Positions 40,665 through 47,655 of a stretch of 54,734 nt of DNA are shown here, piece after piece. Below the pieces are notes generated by a model. It was not told the origin of the DNA. It worked only from the letters and a program-made list of their open reading frames with translations, and did no database searches. Made by a program: the position numbers and the translations under genes. Position 1 is the first letter of the stretch, and every line of letters starts with the position of its first letter. Source of the stretch: Oscillospiraceae bacterium (GTDB taxonomy: Bacteria > Bacillota > Clostridia > Oscillospirales > CAG-272); the NCBI GenBank assembly GCA_015063685.1, contig SVTR01000022.1, positions 1 to 54,734 on the forward strand, written 5' to 3'.

Positions 40665-41684
40665 TCAATCCGTTTCCGATGATCGATCAACTCGCTCGGT
40701 AGCATCACCGTCAGTAGATACGTCCCCCGTTCCTTCGTCTCCCGTATCCTTCCCTTCCGCAGCGTCCACGAGGGCAAAGTAATCCTCAAGGCCGTCGGCA
40801 ATACCAAGAGCCGCCTGCTCCTTGAAGTAAGGCAAGGCCATCAGCATGTCGTCTGAGGTGTTGGACAAATAGCCCATTTCCACAACGGTAGTGGGCACCT
40901 GCGCCCAGTTGGTTCCCGTCAGATCATCTGTTTCCAAAATATCCAGAGTTTCTACGCTCGCGGCATCCTCAAAGGCCCGAAGCACCGCCTCGGACAAGCT
41001 TCGGCTTTCGCTGTACAGTGCGGCGCAATCGGGAAAAGGATTTTTCTCAGATTGACAAACGGTTCTCGCGCCGCTCACGTCGGTGTCGTCGCTGATGTTG
41101 GCGTGAATACGGACGTAGGCCGCCGCCTGATAACGGTTGGCGATCTCGGCACGCTCCTTTTCGCTGACATCCACCTCAGCGGTTTCTCGGATCATGACCA
41201 CACTGTAGCCCCGTTCGATCAGAACGTCCCGAAGCAGGAGTGCCACCTCCAGGTTCAGCACATGCTCGGGCCCGGCATACTTTCCTTCTCCTCCGGCAGG
41301 CATCTTAACCGCTGTTTTCTCCGAGTCGGGACCAATAGGCTCAGTCTCCGGGTTTTCTTCGGCTTGATGCCCTGCGGCAATGACAATGACCCTCTCACGG
41401 TTTTCACCTTTACCAACGTAATAAATATCGGCTCCCTCATGGGGTTCACCCGTGTAGTCCACAGCCCCCTCAAAAGGCACAAAGGTGTCCTCGGAACCGC
41501 CGGATCCGGGAATGACCAAAAGATCGGAGTTGACGTCAGCGTCCCCATAACGGATCCACAGCGCGTTCCATGCCGAGCAGGAGACAGCAGACAGACACAT
41601 AAGACCTGCCAGGCCAAGACTCAAGAGTCTTGCGCTCCACATGGCCGCACGGCCATTTTTCGTTTGCTTTTTTTCGGTTTTCAT
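40665..41684 (-). CDS. N-acetylmuramoyl-L-alanine amidase lipoprotein (Amidase_3)
   Basis: Peptidoglycan hydrolase anchored outside the membrane (339 aa from this start). The signal peptide ends in a lipobox, AVSC. After a linker of about 70 residues the Amidase_3 domain shows zinc ligands in AAGHQAE, EHVLNLEVAL and RIHANISD, with the catalytic Glu in VVEMGYLSN. A Gly/Asp/Glu-rich tail ends the protein. An in-frame ATG at 41699 is possible; this one has GAGAAG closer to it, but neither site is strong. The second amidase in the window lacks any export signal. Confidence 0.86.
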   Translation of the reverse strand: MKTEKKQTKNGRAAMWSARLLSLGLAGLMCLSAVSCSAWNALWIRYGDADVNSDLLVIPGSGGSEDTFVPFEGAVDYTGEPHEGADIYYVGKGENRERVIVIAAGHQAEENPETEPIGPDSEKTAVKMPAGGEGKYAGPEHVLNLEVALLLRDVLIERGYSVVMIRETAEVDVSEKERAEIANRYQAAAYVRIHANISDDTDVSGARTVCQSEKNPFPDCAALYSESRSLSEAVLRAFEDAASVETLDILETDDLTGTNWAQVPTTVVEMGYLSNTSDDMLMALPYFKEQAALGIADGLEDYFALVDAAEGKDTGDEGTGDVSTDGDATERVDRSSETD

Positions 41685-41822
41685 ATTTCTTCTCTGCATA
41701 TGCGTTTCGTCTCCCGGGCTCTCCCGTAGGATGCCCGGGGACTATGATCTTTTCACTTGATGAGCATAAATGATATGTCTCTACCCAGCCATGGCAGGCA
41801 GAGCGCAGCCTGGCACTACCGT

Positions 41823-44150
41823 TCAACTACCTCTTTGCGCCTGCTTGAGATACCGTTCGGCAGAAGTCTCAAAGCCTTCCTCCACCAGAACGGGGCAAGG
41901 AAGTCCTGCCTTGTAGTGAGCGATATACTGCTTGAGCCACTGATAGTACTGATCGCCGTGACCGCCCTCCATGGGCTCAATATCACGGCTGTATTCCTGG
42001 GTATAAGCATCCGTAAAGATGAACTTACCGGGAGAGACCTCAAGGCGTTGGGCAGTCCATTCGTTCCACCAGGTAAGGCCAACCACCTTGGGATGCACCT
42101 CAAAGGCGTAGTACCACTGGCAGTACCAGAAGATACCGTGGTTTCGTCCGTGGGCAGTGGGCTCGGACATATAAGTCTCCTGGGTAGCCACGGCCACGCT
42201 GATCTGCTCGGGTTTGCCGTTCTTATCATTGGTCACACGGCCGTAATTATTCACGCTGAGGAAGCTCCATTGACCCTGGTCGTAATTGACGCCGAGACCC
42301 CACATGGAGCGGGTGGTATAGAGGTCCTTCAGGGGGAAATCCTCTTCGGTCTTGTGGGTGGTCAGCAGGAAAGGCTTACCGTCCCAGTAGACAAAGCAAT
42401 CCTTCCATGCCTCGTTGGCGTGATAGTGATCGTACAGGCCTTGATACAGGGGACCCTCGCTATCCCCTGCCCAGAACACGACATAAGGCGTGCCCTTCCC
42501 CTCGGATCTCATTTCCATGATAGTATCGCAGATAGCATCCATGGGAGACTGGATATAGGACATCCACAAGGCCGTATTTCTCATATAGTTGTCGCCTGCA
42601 TTGGTCAGGTCGATGACAATAAAGTCAACACCCGCTTCGTAAAGCTGGGTCATATGGGTGCGGATAACTTCCTTGTTGGAGCTACAGTAGTAGCCCAGCG
42701 CAGGCTTCGACCAGTAGTGGAAGGAGGGTGCGGATCCCCACTCCTGCTTTCCTTCCAGGATTTCCGTGATGTTATGCCAGTTGTCAACCTTACCGCCGGT
42801 CTTGCCCAGAATGGCGTCGAACCAGACCGAGTAGCAAATGCTCACAAGATCTGTTCTGTCGGTGATATCCAGACCCAGGGCATTGCCCTCGGTGGGGGTA
42901 GCGGTGATGGTCACGTTTTCTCTGACCTCCCCCTTGGAGGCAGCCAGAACGGCAACCTCATCTACAATAGCACCGCCACCGCCATGAACGAACAGCGAAT
43001 AATTGCCGCCCTTCAGGTTATCGGTGGTGCAGTCGCTTTCCATAATCATATCGTTTGCCTCATTATATGCTTTGATCTTACCGTCCTCAAAGATAACGGT
43101 AGCCAGACAACGCGCGGTGTCCGTGCCGGCGGGAGTCACAAAAACCTTGGTGGTGTAGTCGGGCATACAGACCATGCTGATCTCATGCTGCCCCTCGAAA
43201 ACACCTTCCTCTACAGGGATATCACACCAGCCTCCCGCCCAGCTCTGAGTATCGGGATGGTAGACCGTGATCTTGTTTGCGTTCTTCTGGAAGGATATCC
43301 ACAAGCCGTCACCGGGGTTATCGGGGATCTTGCCCGCGTAGTTGCTGACATAACAGCCCCAGAAGGGGGTCATCCAAGCGCCGGAGGACGCCGAGATGAT
43401 CTCCCAGGTAGCCGTCACGGTTACTTCCTTATAATCCTCAACCGACGCCGCGTCCACGGGACACCATACGGTCCAGCCGCCCCCCGTCAAGGTAGAGGAA
43501 GCGTCATCGTAAGGGATATACATTTTGCCGTCAATGGCATAAACCTCGGCATTAGGATGCCGAACGGCTGCGCCATCCGCAAGAGCGTCGTTGTCCGAAA
43601 AATCGGTGTGGAAAACGGTATAAACACCCGCGTCACCCTTCTTCAGAGGCATGCCCAGCTTTTCATCGGGGTATGCGTCCAGGATGGTGGTCTCGATTTC
43701 TTTTCCATATGTCACCTTGCCTTCGTTGAAAACACCCATATCCGGCGCCCACAGCTGAACGCCCTCCGTCTCAGGCTCAGTCTCGGGCAGGGTTTCAGAC
43801 ATAGTTTCAACGATTGTTTCGGCCACGGTTTCGGAAACAGTCTCCGCGAGAGTCTCAGGCTCAGTTTCGGGGGCAATTTCTTCCGGGGCCGTCTCGACAG
43901 ACGTCGCCGGCTCTCCTTGGGTTTCGGGCTCGACGGTCGCCTCAGGCGCCGTAGTAGCCTCGGGAAGCGCCACGGTGCCGGTGGATGCCGCAGGAGCTTC
44001 AGTCGCGGCGTCAGTTGCCGCTCCGGTAGACATCGTTGTTTCGATTTCCTGACCGCCGCCGCTACAGCCAATCGTGAGCATCAGCCCCAACACCAGTACC
44101 AGGGAGAGCAGACAAAGACGCATTAATTTGCTTTTCATAACTTTTTTCAT
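41823..44150 (-). CDS. Secreted GH99/DUF5010-like glycosidase lipoprotein
   Basis: A 775-aa lipoprotein: lipobox TIGC, then a Thr/Glu/Ala/Pro tether of about 100 residues. A beta-sandwich of concanavalin type follows (about 150-410; DGLWISFQKNANKITVYH), and then a TIM-barrel-like domain. The barrel carries YSVWFDAI, W.KPALGYY, LYEAGVDFIVIDLTNAGDN, VFWAGDSEGPL, TWWNEWTAQ and YSRDIEPMEGG. The order of these resembles GH99/DUF5010-type endoglycosidases acting on mannan- or mucin-like chains, but I cannot name the catalytic residues with certainty. GAGGAAA is about 8 nt before the ATG, behind a consensus promoter. Confidence 0.6.
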   Translation of the reverse strand: MKKVMKSKLMRLCLLSLVLVLGLMLTIGCSGGGQEIETTMSTGAATDAATEAPAASTGTVALPEATTAPEATVEPETQGEPATSVETAPEEIAPETEPETLAETVSETVAETIVETMSETLPETEPETEGVQLWAPDMGVFNEGKVTYGKEIETTILDAYPDEKLGMPLKKGDAGVYTVFHTDFSDNDALADGAAVRHPNAEVYAIDGKMYIPYDDASSTLTGGGWTVWCPVDAASVEDYKEVTVTATWEIISASSGAWMTPFWGCYVSNYAGKIPDNPGDGLWISFQKNANKITVYHPDTQSWAGGWCDIPVEEGVFEGQHEISMVCMPDYTTKVFVTPAGTDTARCLATVIFEDGKIKAYNEANDMIMESDCTTDNLKGGNYSLFVHGGGGAIVDEVAVLAASKGEVRENVTITATPTEGNALGLDITDRTDLVSICYSVWFDAILGKTGGKVDNWHNITEILEGKQEWGSAPSFHYWSKPALGYYCSSNKEVIRTHMTQLYEAGVDFIVIDLTNAGDNYMRNTALWMSYIQSPMDAICDTIMEMRSEGKGTPYVVFWAGDSEGPLYQGLYDHYHANEAWKDCFVYWDGKPFLLTTHKTEEDFPLKDLYTTRSMWGLGVNYDQGQWSFLSVNNYGRVTNDKNGKPEQISVAVATQETYMSEPTAHGRNHGIFWYCQWYYAFEVHPKVVGLTWWNEWTAQRLEVSPGKFIFTDAYTQEYSRDIEPMEGGHGDQYYQWLKQYIAHYKAGLPCPVLVEEGFETSAERYLKQAQRGS

Positions 44151-44210
44151 GGAAATTTCCTCTCTTTTAAAGTATACAACCGAACAGTTCGATCATGACT
44201 TCACAGGAGA

Positions 44211-44239
44211 ATTATAGCATAGAAGCCCAGCATTGTCAA
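44211..44239 (-). promoter_or_regulatory. Promoter of the GH99-like lipoprotein gene
   Basis: Minus-strand TTGACA (44234-44239), 17 bp, TATAAT (44211-44216). The region 44240-44340 beyond it is AT-rich and shows nothing else. Confidence 0.85.
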
Positions 44240-44340
44240 GACAAATTCACGAAAGCCCAAGGGCTGATTATGCTGAAAAATAGCACATTAACCAATTTTT
44301 CGTTTTTTTCTTTCTTTTTCAAAAAAATTTCAAAAAACGC

Positions 44341-44369
44341 TTGACAAAACGGGATGTCTGTGATATAAT
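44341..44369 (+). promoter_or_regulatory. tRNA operon promoter
   Basis: Perfect TTGACA (44341-44346), 17 bp, TATAAT (44364-44369), ending 26 bp before the first tRNA. Confidence 0.9.
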
Positions 44370-44395
44370 AATCGAGCGTTGTGAAAAGAACGCAT

Positions 44396-44472
44396 GGCGG
44401 AATAGCTCAGCTGGCTAGAGCAACCGGTTCATACCCGGTAGGTCACAGGTTCAAATCCGGTTTCCGCTACCA
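44396..44472 (+). tRNA. tRNA-Met (CAT anticodon)
   Basis: 77-nt cloverleaf with encoded CCA. The acceptor GGCGGAA / TTCCGCT has a G-U first pair. The D stem is GCTC/GAGC, the anticodon stem ACCGG/CCGGT with loop TTCATAC, and the T loop TTCAAAT. The T stem has one A-G mismatch. Elongator Met is the default; a lysidine-modified Ile tRNA cannot be ruled out by eye. Confidence 0.92.
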
Positions 44473-44474
44473 AA

Positions 44475-44502
44475 GCAGTTGTCATCGCAAGATGGCAACT
44501 GC
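44475..44502 (+). other. Hairpin between the two tRNAs
   Basis: 12-bp stem GCAGTTGTCATC / GATGGCAACTGC with one G-U pair and a GCAA tetraloop, between the CCA of tRNA-Met and tRNA-Glu. No U-tract follows, so it is more likely a processing signal than a terminator. Confidence 0.6.
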
Positions 44503-44512
44503 GAATTTATAT

Positions 44513-44587
44513 GGCCCGATGGTCAAGCGGCTAAGACACCGCCCTTTCACGGCGGTAACACGGGTTCGATTCCCGTTCGGGTCACCA
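44513..44587 (+). tRNA. tRNA-Glu (TTC anticodon)
   Basis: 75-nt cloverleaf with encoded CCA. Acceptor GGCCCGA / TCGGGTC, anticodon stem CCGCC/GGCGG with loop CTTTCAC, T arm CGGGTTCGATTCCCG. Confidence 0.95.
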
Positions 44588-44594
44588 AAATCAG

Positions 44595-44622
44595 AAAAGC
44601 ACTGTACTCGCAGTGCTTTTTT
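44595..44622 (+). terminator. tRNA operon terminator
   Basis: Stem AAAAGCACTG / CAGTGCTTTT with loop TACTCG and six T. Confidence 0.9.
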
Positions 44623-44671
44623 GATTTTGTCGGCTCGACAAGATCGGCACGGCATGCAAAGCACGCACGGG

Positions 44672-44728
44672 TTCGCATTCGTCCCTCGGAGATCGACGAG
44701 CTCGCTCGTCAGGCGGAGAGTGTGCGAA
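44672..44728. other. Structured non-coding segment downstream of the tRNAs
   Basis: Nested inverted repeats: inner GACGAG-CTCG-CTCGTC (44695-44710) and outer TTCGCA / TGCGAA (44672-44677, 44723-44728). GC content is high compared with flanks. The frames here are not credible genes. It could be a small structured RNA or the remnant of a repeat; the rest of 44623-44834 holds nothing I can name. Confidence 0.4.
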
Positions 44729-44868
44729 TCTTCGAGCAAGCGAAATTCCCGTGTTCAACATAATCAATCAACGGCACGTCATTGCGCGACCAAAATTTGC
44801 ATCATTTGGCAATCGGCTATCAAACAATTATGTGAAGGAGAAAAACGAAGCCTGATCAGGCTTCGCCG

Positions 44869-46038
44869 ATGAATTGTATGGACGAAACAATGAAGAACAG
44901 TATCCATATCGAGTCTGCCGTCAAGGTAGAGGCAGCGGATGAATGGAGCAGACTTTTCGAGAGATACAAAGTGACCGAAACCGCGTGGATCGGTGCCGAC
45001 GGGATATACTCCTTTGCGCTGGATGGAAACGATGCTTTTGCGAGTGCCACTGACTGCACGAAGACCTTTTTTATTTTCAGCGATACGCTGTTCGGTACTA
45101 CGAGCGAGGACGGAAGAAAGGCGGTCCGGGAGGCTATGCCCAACCATACCTCCGCGATCCTTGAGGGAAACAAGCCCGACGCCGCCAGGCGCAGATTTGT
45201 CTGGGGCAAGGGCGGCAGCTGTACCCTTGACCTGCAGGATCTCGATGATAACGATAAGAAAAATCTTGTGGGTAAGGTGAAATGGTTCACGGACGGTCTT
45301 GTGCTGGGGGATAAGCTGTACCTGTTCTGCTATACCCCCATCGGACTCGTCAATGACAGGGTGGACATGGCCGTGTTCCCCATCGTGGAGGGCAACGCTG
45401 ATTATGAGCATTATTCCCTCATCGAACCGATCCCTCAGCTCTGTATGCTGAACCATAAGGGTGAACTGGCCATTGACTACGGATACGCCGTCCACGTAAA
45501 TACCAAAGAAGCGGGAGCGCCCGACCCTGACGGGTATATCTACATCTACGGCGGCGGTCGCGATTACAGAGGTTACGTTTCCCGCATCAAGGCAGAGGCT
45601 TTTCCCGATTTTTCCAAGCTGAGATACTATGACGGAAGCGGCTGGAGCGCAAATATTGCCGATTCCGCCGCCGTGATACGGGGCATATCCCGAGAGTACA
45701 GCGTGACGCCCATTCCCATAGGTCCGAAGGCCGGGAAATACATCGCTGTATTCATGGATGAGTGTGTTTCCGGTGATATTGCCTATGCCATCGCCGACAC
45801 GCCGTACGGGCCTTTTGGTGAAGCCGTCCGTTTTTACCGCGTGCCCGAGGCGGGCGAGACGGTGCAGGACGCGAAAGGCGAGGAGGATACGGTATTTACG
45901 TATAACGCCAAGGCACATCCCCATCTGTCGGAGGGAAGCCGTTTACTGATCAGCTATAATACGAACGTGTGGAACGGCGATAACACCCCCTACTGCTATC
46001 ACCCGAGATTCATTTGGCTTGACCTCAAAACGATTTGA
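44869..46038 (+). CDS. Beta-propeller glycosidase-like protein (DUF4185/DUF5005 type)
   Basis: A 389-aa protein without signal peptide. The N-terminal pattern W.GADGIYSFAL.G...TFFIFSDTLFG and the C-terminal AYAIADTPYGPFGEAVRFY...YNAKAHPHLSEGSRLLISYN fit the five-bladed propellers grouped under DUF4185/DUF5005. Some DUF4185 members are arabinan-cleaving enzymes. I cannot assign an activity. Starts at 44869, 44878 or 44890 are all in frame. The nearest ribosome site, AAGGAG at 44835-44840, is 28 nt before the first ATG, with a perfect hairpin between them. It stands alone beside the tRNA genes. Confidence 0.55.
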   Translation: MNCMDETMKNSIHIESAVKVEAADEWSRLFERYKVTETAWIGADGIYSFALDGNDAFASATDCTKTFFIFSDTLFGTTSEDGRKAVREAMPNHTSAILEGNKPDAARRRFVWGKGGSCTLDLQDLDDNDKKNLVGKVKWFTDGLVLGDKLYLFCYTPIGLVNDRVDMAVFPIVEGNADYEHYSLIEPIPQLCMLNHKGELAIDYGYAVHVNTKEAGAPDPDGYIYIYGGGRDYRGYVSRIKAEAFPDFSKLRYYDGSGWSANIADSAAVIRGISREYSVTPIPIGPKAGKYIAVFMDECVSGDIAYAIADTPYGPFGEAVRFYRVPEAGETVQDAKGEEDTVFTYNAKAHPHLSEGSRLLISYNTNVWNGDNTPYCYHPRFIWLDLKTI

Positions 46039-46152
46039 GCTGTTCGGACGTCTCATGGAATACCTCCTGCCTCTATACGATCGAAAAAAGACAGGGGCGG
46101 ATTCCTTTGGGACGATAAGGGTGTTCAACATATTCAAGCAATGGCTTATCAC

Positions 46153-46191
46153 AAGCAACCTGAATCGAATGCTTCGGTTTAGGTTGCTTTT
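46153..46191 (+). terminator. Terminator after the beta-propeller gene
   Basis: Stem AAGCAACCT / AGGTTGCTT around a loop region, followed by TTTTTTC. Regions 46039-46152 and 46192-46379 show no other feature. Confidence 0.75.
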
Positions 46192-46379
46192 TTCTGTGAA
46201 GTGTTTTCAGAGCCATCATCGAACACGATAATCTCTCGTATAAAAAAGTTCAGGAGTTTCCGTGCTTTGTAATCATGCCGCTTCATGGTACACATATGTG
46301 AAGCAGAATATCCCCAAAATCGCTATTTGATTATTTGAAAAATTCAACCGTCAGTTCAATCGTGTAGCTTGCCCGTCTC

Positions 46380-46408
46380 TTGCAAGAATTGTTTTAATGG
46401 TGTATAAT
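46380..46408 (+). promoter_or_regulatory. Promoter of the XRE regulator
   Basis: TTGCAA (46380-46385), 17 bp, TATAAT (46403-46408). Confidence 0.75.
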
Positions 46409-46456
46409 AAGCTTAGAAACACCGGTGCTTCAATTCATGAAAACGAGGTATACAAT

Positions 46457-47569
46457 ATGCAACTTTACATTGGCGATCATATCAAACGCCTTCGCAAGGA
46501 GAAAGGCATCACCCAGGAAACGCTTGCGGAGCGTATGCACGTTTCAACAGCGGCCGTGTCCAAATGGGAGCGGAACGAAGCACTTCCCGATATCAGCATG
46601 GTGCTGCCGCTGGCATCCTATTTCGGCGTATCTACCGACGAGCTGCTTGGACTTGACGCTGTCAAAGCCGAAGAAAGAATCCAGGAGATCATGAGCGAAA
46701 GAAACAGGCTGTGCGCACTTGGCAAAGAACGTGAGGCTTTCGATCTGATCGTGGCTGCCTATGGGGAATTCCCCAACGATTGGAGAATCGTCGAGGAATA
46801 TATGTGGAAGCTCTACTATGATCCGAATTGCGAGGAGCCTTACGGTCACGAGGTGCACAAGGAAGAACTCTATCGCCTGTGTGAGCGAGTGCTGGATGAG
46901 TGCACGGTCGATCGCGTGCGCTACGCCGCGCTTTCCATTCTTGGCGGTCTGTATGCTCTGGATGGTCGGCTTGACAAGGCGATTGAGACAGCCAAGCGCT
47001 TTCCGACATTGCTCCATACACAGGAAAAGGAATTGCAAGGATGCTATGAAAAGGGTTCCACAGAGTGGTGGGCATACACACGCGCCGGCTTGGCTGAATT
47101 TGCGGAGTATCTGATGGTGGATATCCGCAATATGGCCTTAGCTACGGAAGATCCGCACGAATCCATTCGCATTTTGAAAAAAGCGATGGCCTTGATCGAG
47201 CTTTTGTTTGATGACGGGGACTTTTGCTTCTGGAATTATCATTTGGCAGAACTGCATATCTGGTTGGCCCATCGGTATGTGCGTATTCACGACTTGGATG
47301 CGGCTTTGGAGAACTTTGAAAAGGGCTTGCGATATGCCAAGGCTTATGACGATCTCCCGCAAACCGCCGCTCATACGTCCTTCCTTGTCCGCGGAAACGT
47401 GTTTGACGCAAGCAAGATCAATTCCGGCACGGAGGAAAACGACGTGGCGCGTGAGCTTGGGTATCTCCTTCAAATCGGCTCCTATCAGGAATTGAAGGAT
47501 ATGCCGCAAATGCAGGCTATCATCAAAAAATATGAACCTTTTGCAGGCAAGAAAAAGGATTTTTCGTAA
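46457..47569 (+). CDS. XRE-family regulator with helical-repeat C-terminal domain
   Basis: A 370-aa regulator. Residues about 8-62 are a Cro/CI helix-turn-helix (IKRLRKEKGITQETLAERMHVSTAAVSKWERNEALPDISMVLPLASYFGVSTDELLG). The rest is alpha-helical with TPR-like spacing (GLYALDGRLDKAIETAKRFP; ALENFEKGLRYAKAYDD), the form that often senses a peptide or small ligand. The ATG at 46457 has GAGGT 7 nt upstream; a longer frame starts inside the promoter. Its target may be the adjacent sugar-related genes or its own promoter; no clear operator is visible. Confidence 0.88.
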   Translation: MQLYIGDHIKRLRKEKGITQETLAERMHVSTAAVSKWERNEALPDISMVLPLASYFGVSTDELLGLDAVKAEERIQEIMSERNRLCALGKEREAFDLIVAAYGEFPNDWRIVEEYMWKLYYDPNCEEPYGHEVHKEELYRLCERVLDECTVDRVRYAALSILGGLYALDGRLDKAIETAKRFPTLLHTQEKELQGCYEKGSTEWWAYTRAGLAEFAEYLMVDIRNMALATEDPHESIRILKKAMALIELLFDDGDFCFWNYHLAELHIWLAHRYVRIHDLDAALENFEKGLRYAKAYDDLPQTAAHTSFLVRGNVFDASKINSGTEENDVARELGYLLQIGSYQELKDMPQMQAIIKKYEPFAGKKKDFS

Positions 47570-47579
47570 TATAACCCTG

Positions 47580-47604
47580 CCCCGCCTCGTGCGGGGCTTT
47601 GCTT
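47580..47604 (+). terminator. Terminator of the XRE gene
   Basis: Stem GCCCCGC / GCGGGGC with TTTGCTTTT tail. Confidence 0.8.
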
Positions 47605-47607
47605 TTA

Positions 47608-47655
47608 GATCACCTCTAAAAACGCTCTTGCCGATGAACCTGCGGTGCTTTATCC
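47608..47655. mobile_element. MITE-B remnant
   Basis: GATCACCTCTAAAAACGCTC and the following ~30 bp match the inverted right end of MITE-B with scattered changes; the other end is missing. It runs into the stop codon of the GH43 gene. Confidence 0.55.

Noticed and set aside
44396..44587. Genomic island integrated at the tRNA genes
   Set aside because: No duplicated tRNA 3' end and no integrase are visible downstream.
44482..44739. Minus-strand frame across tRNA-Glu
   Set aside because: It is antisense to a tRNA and its terminator; such translations are common artefacts.
46019..46231. Small gene after the beta-propeller gene
   Set aside because: It overlaps the end of that gene, runs through a clear terminator and has no ribosome site.
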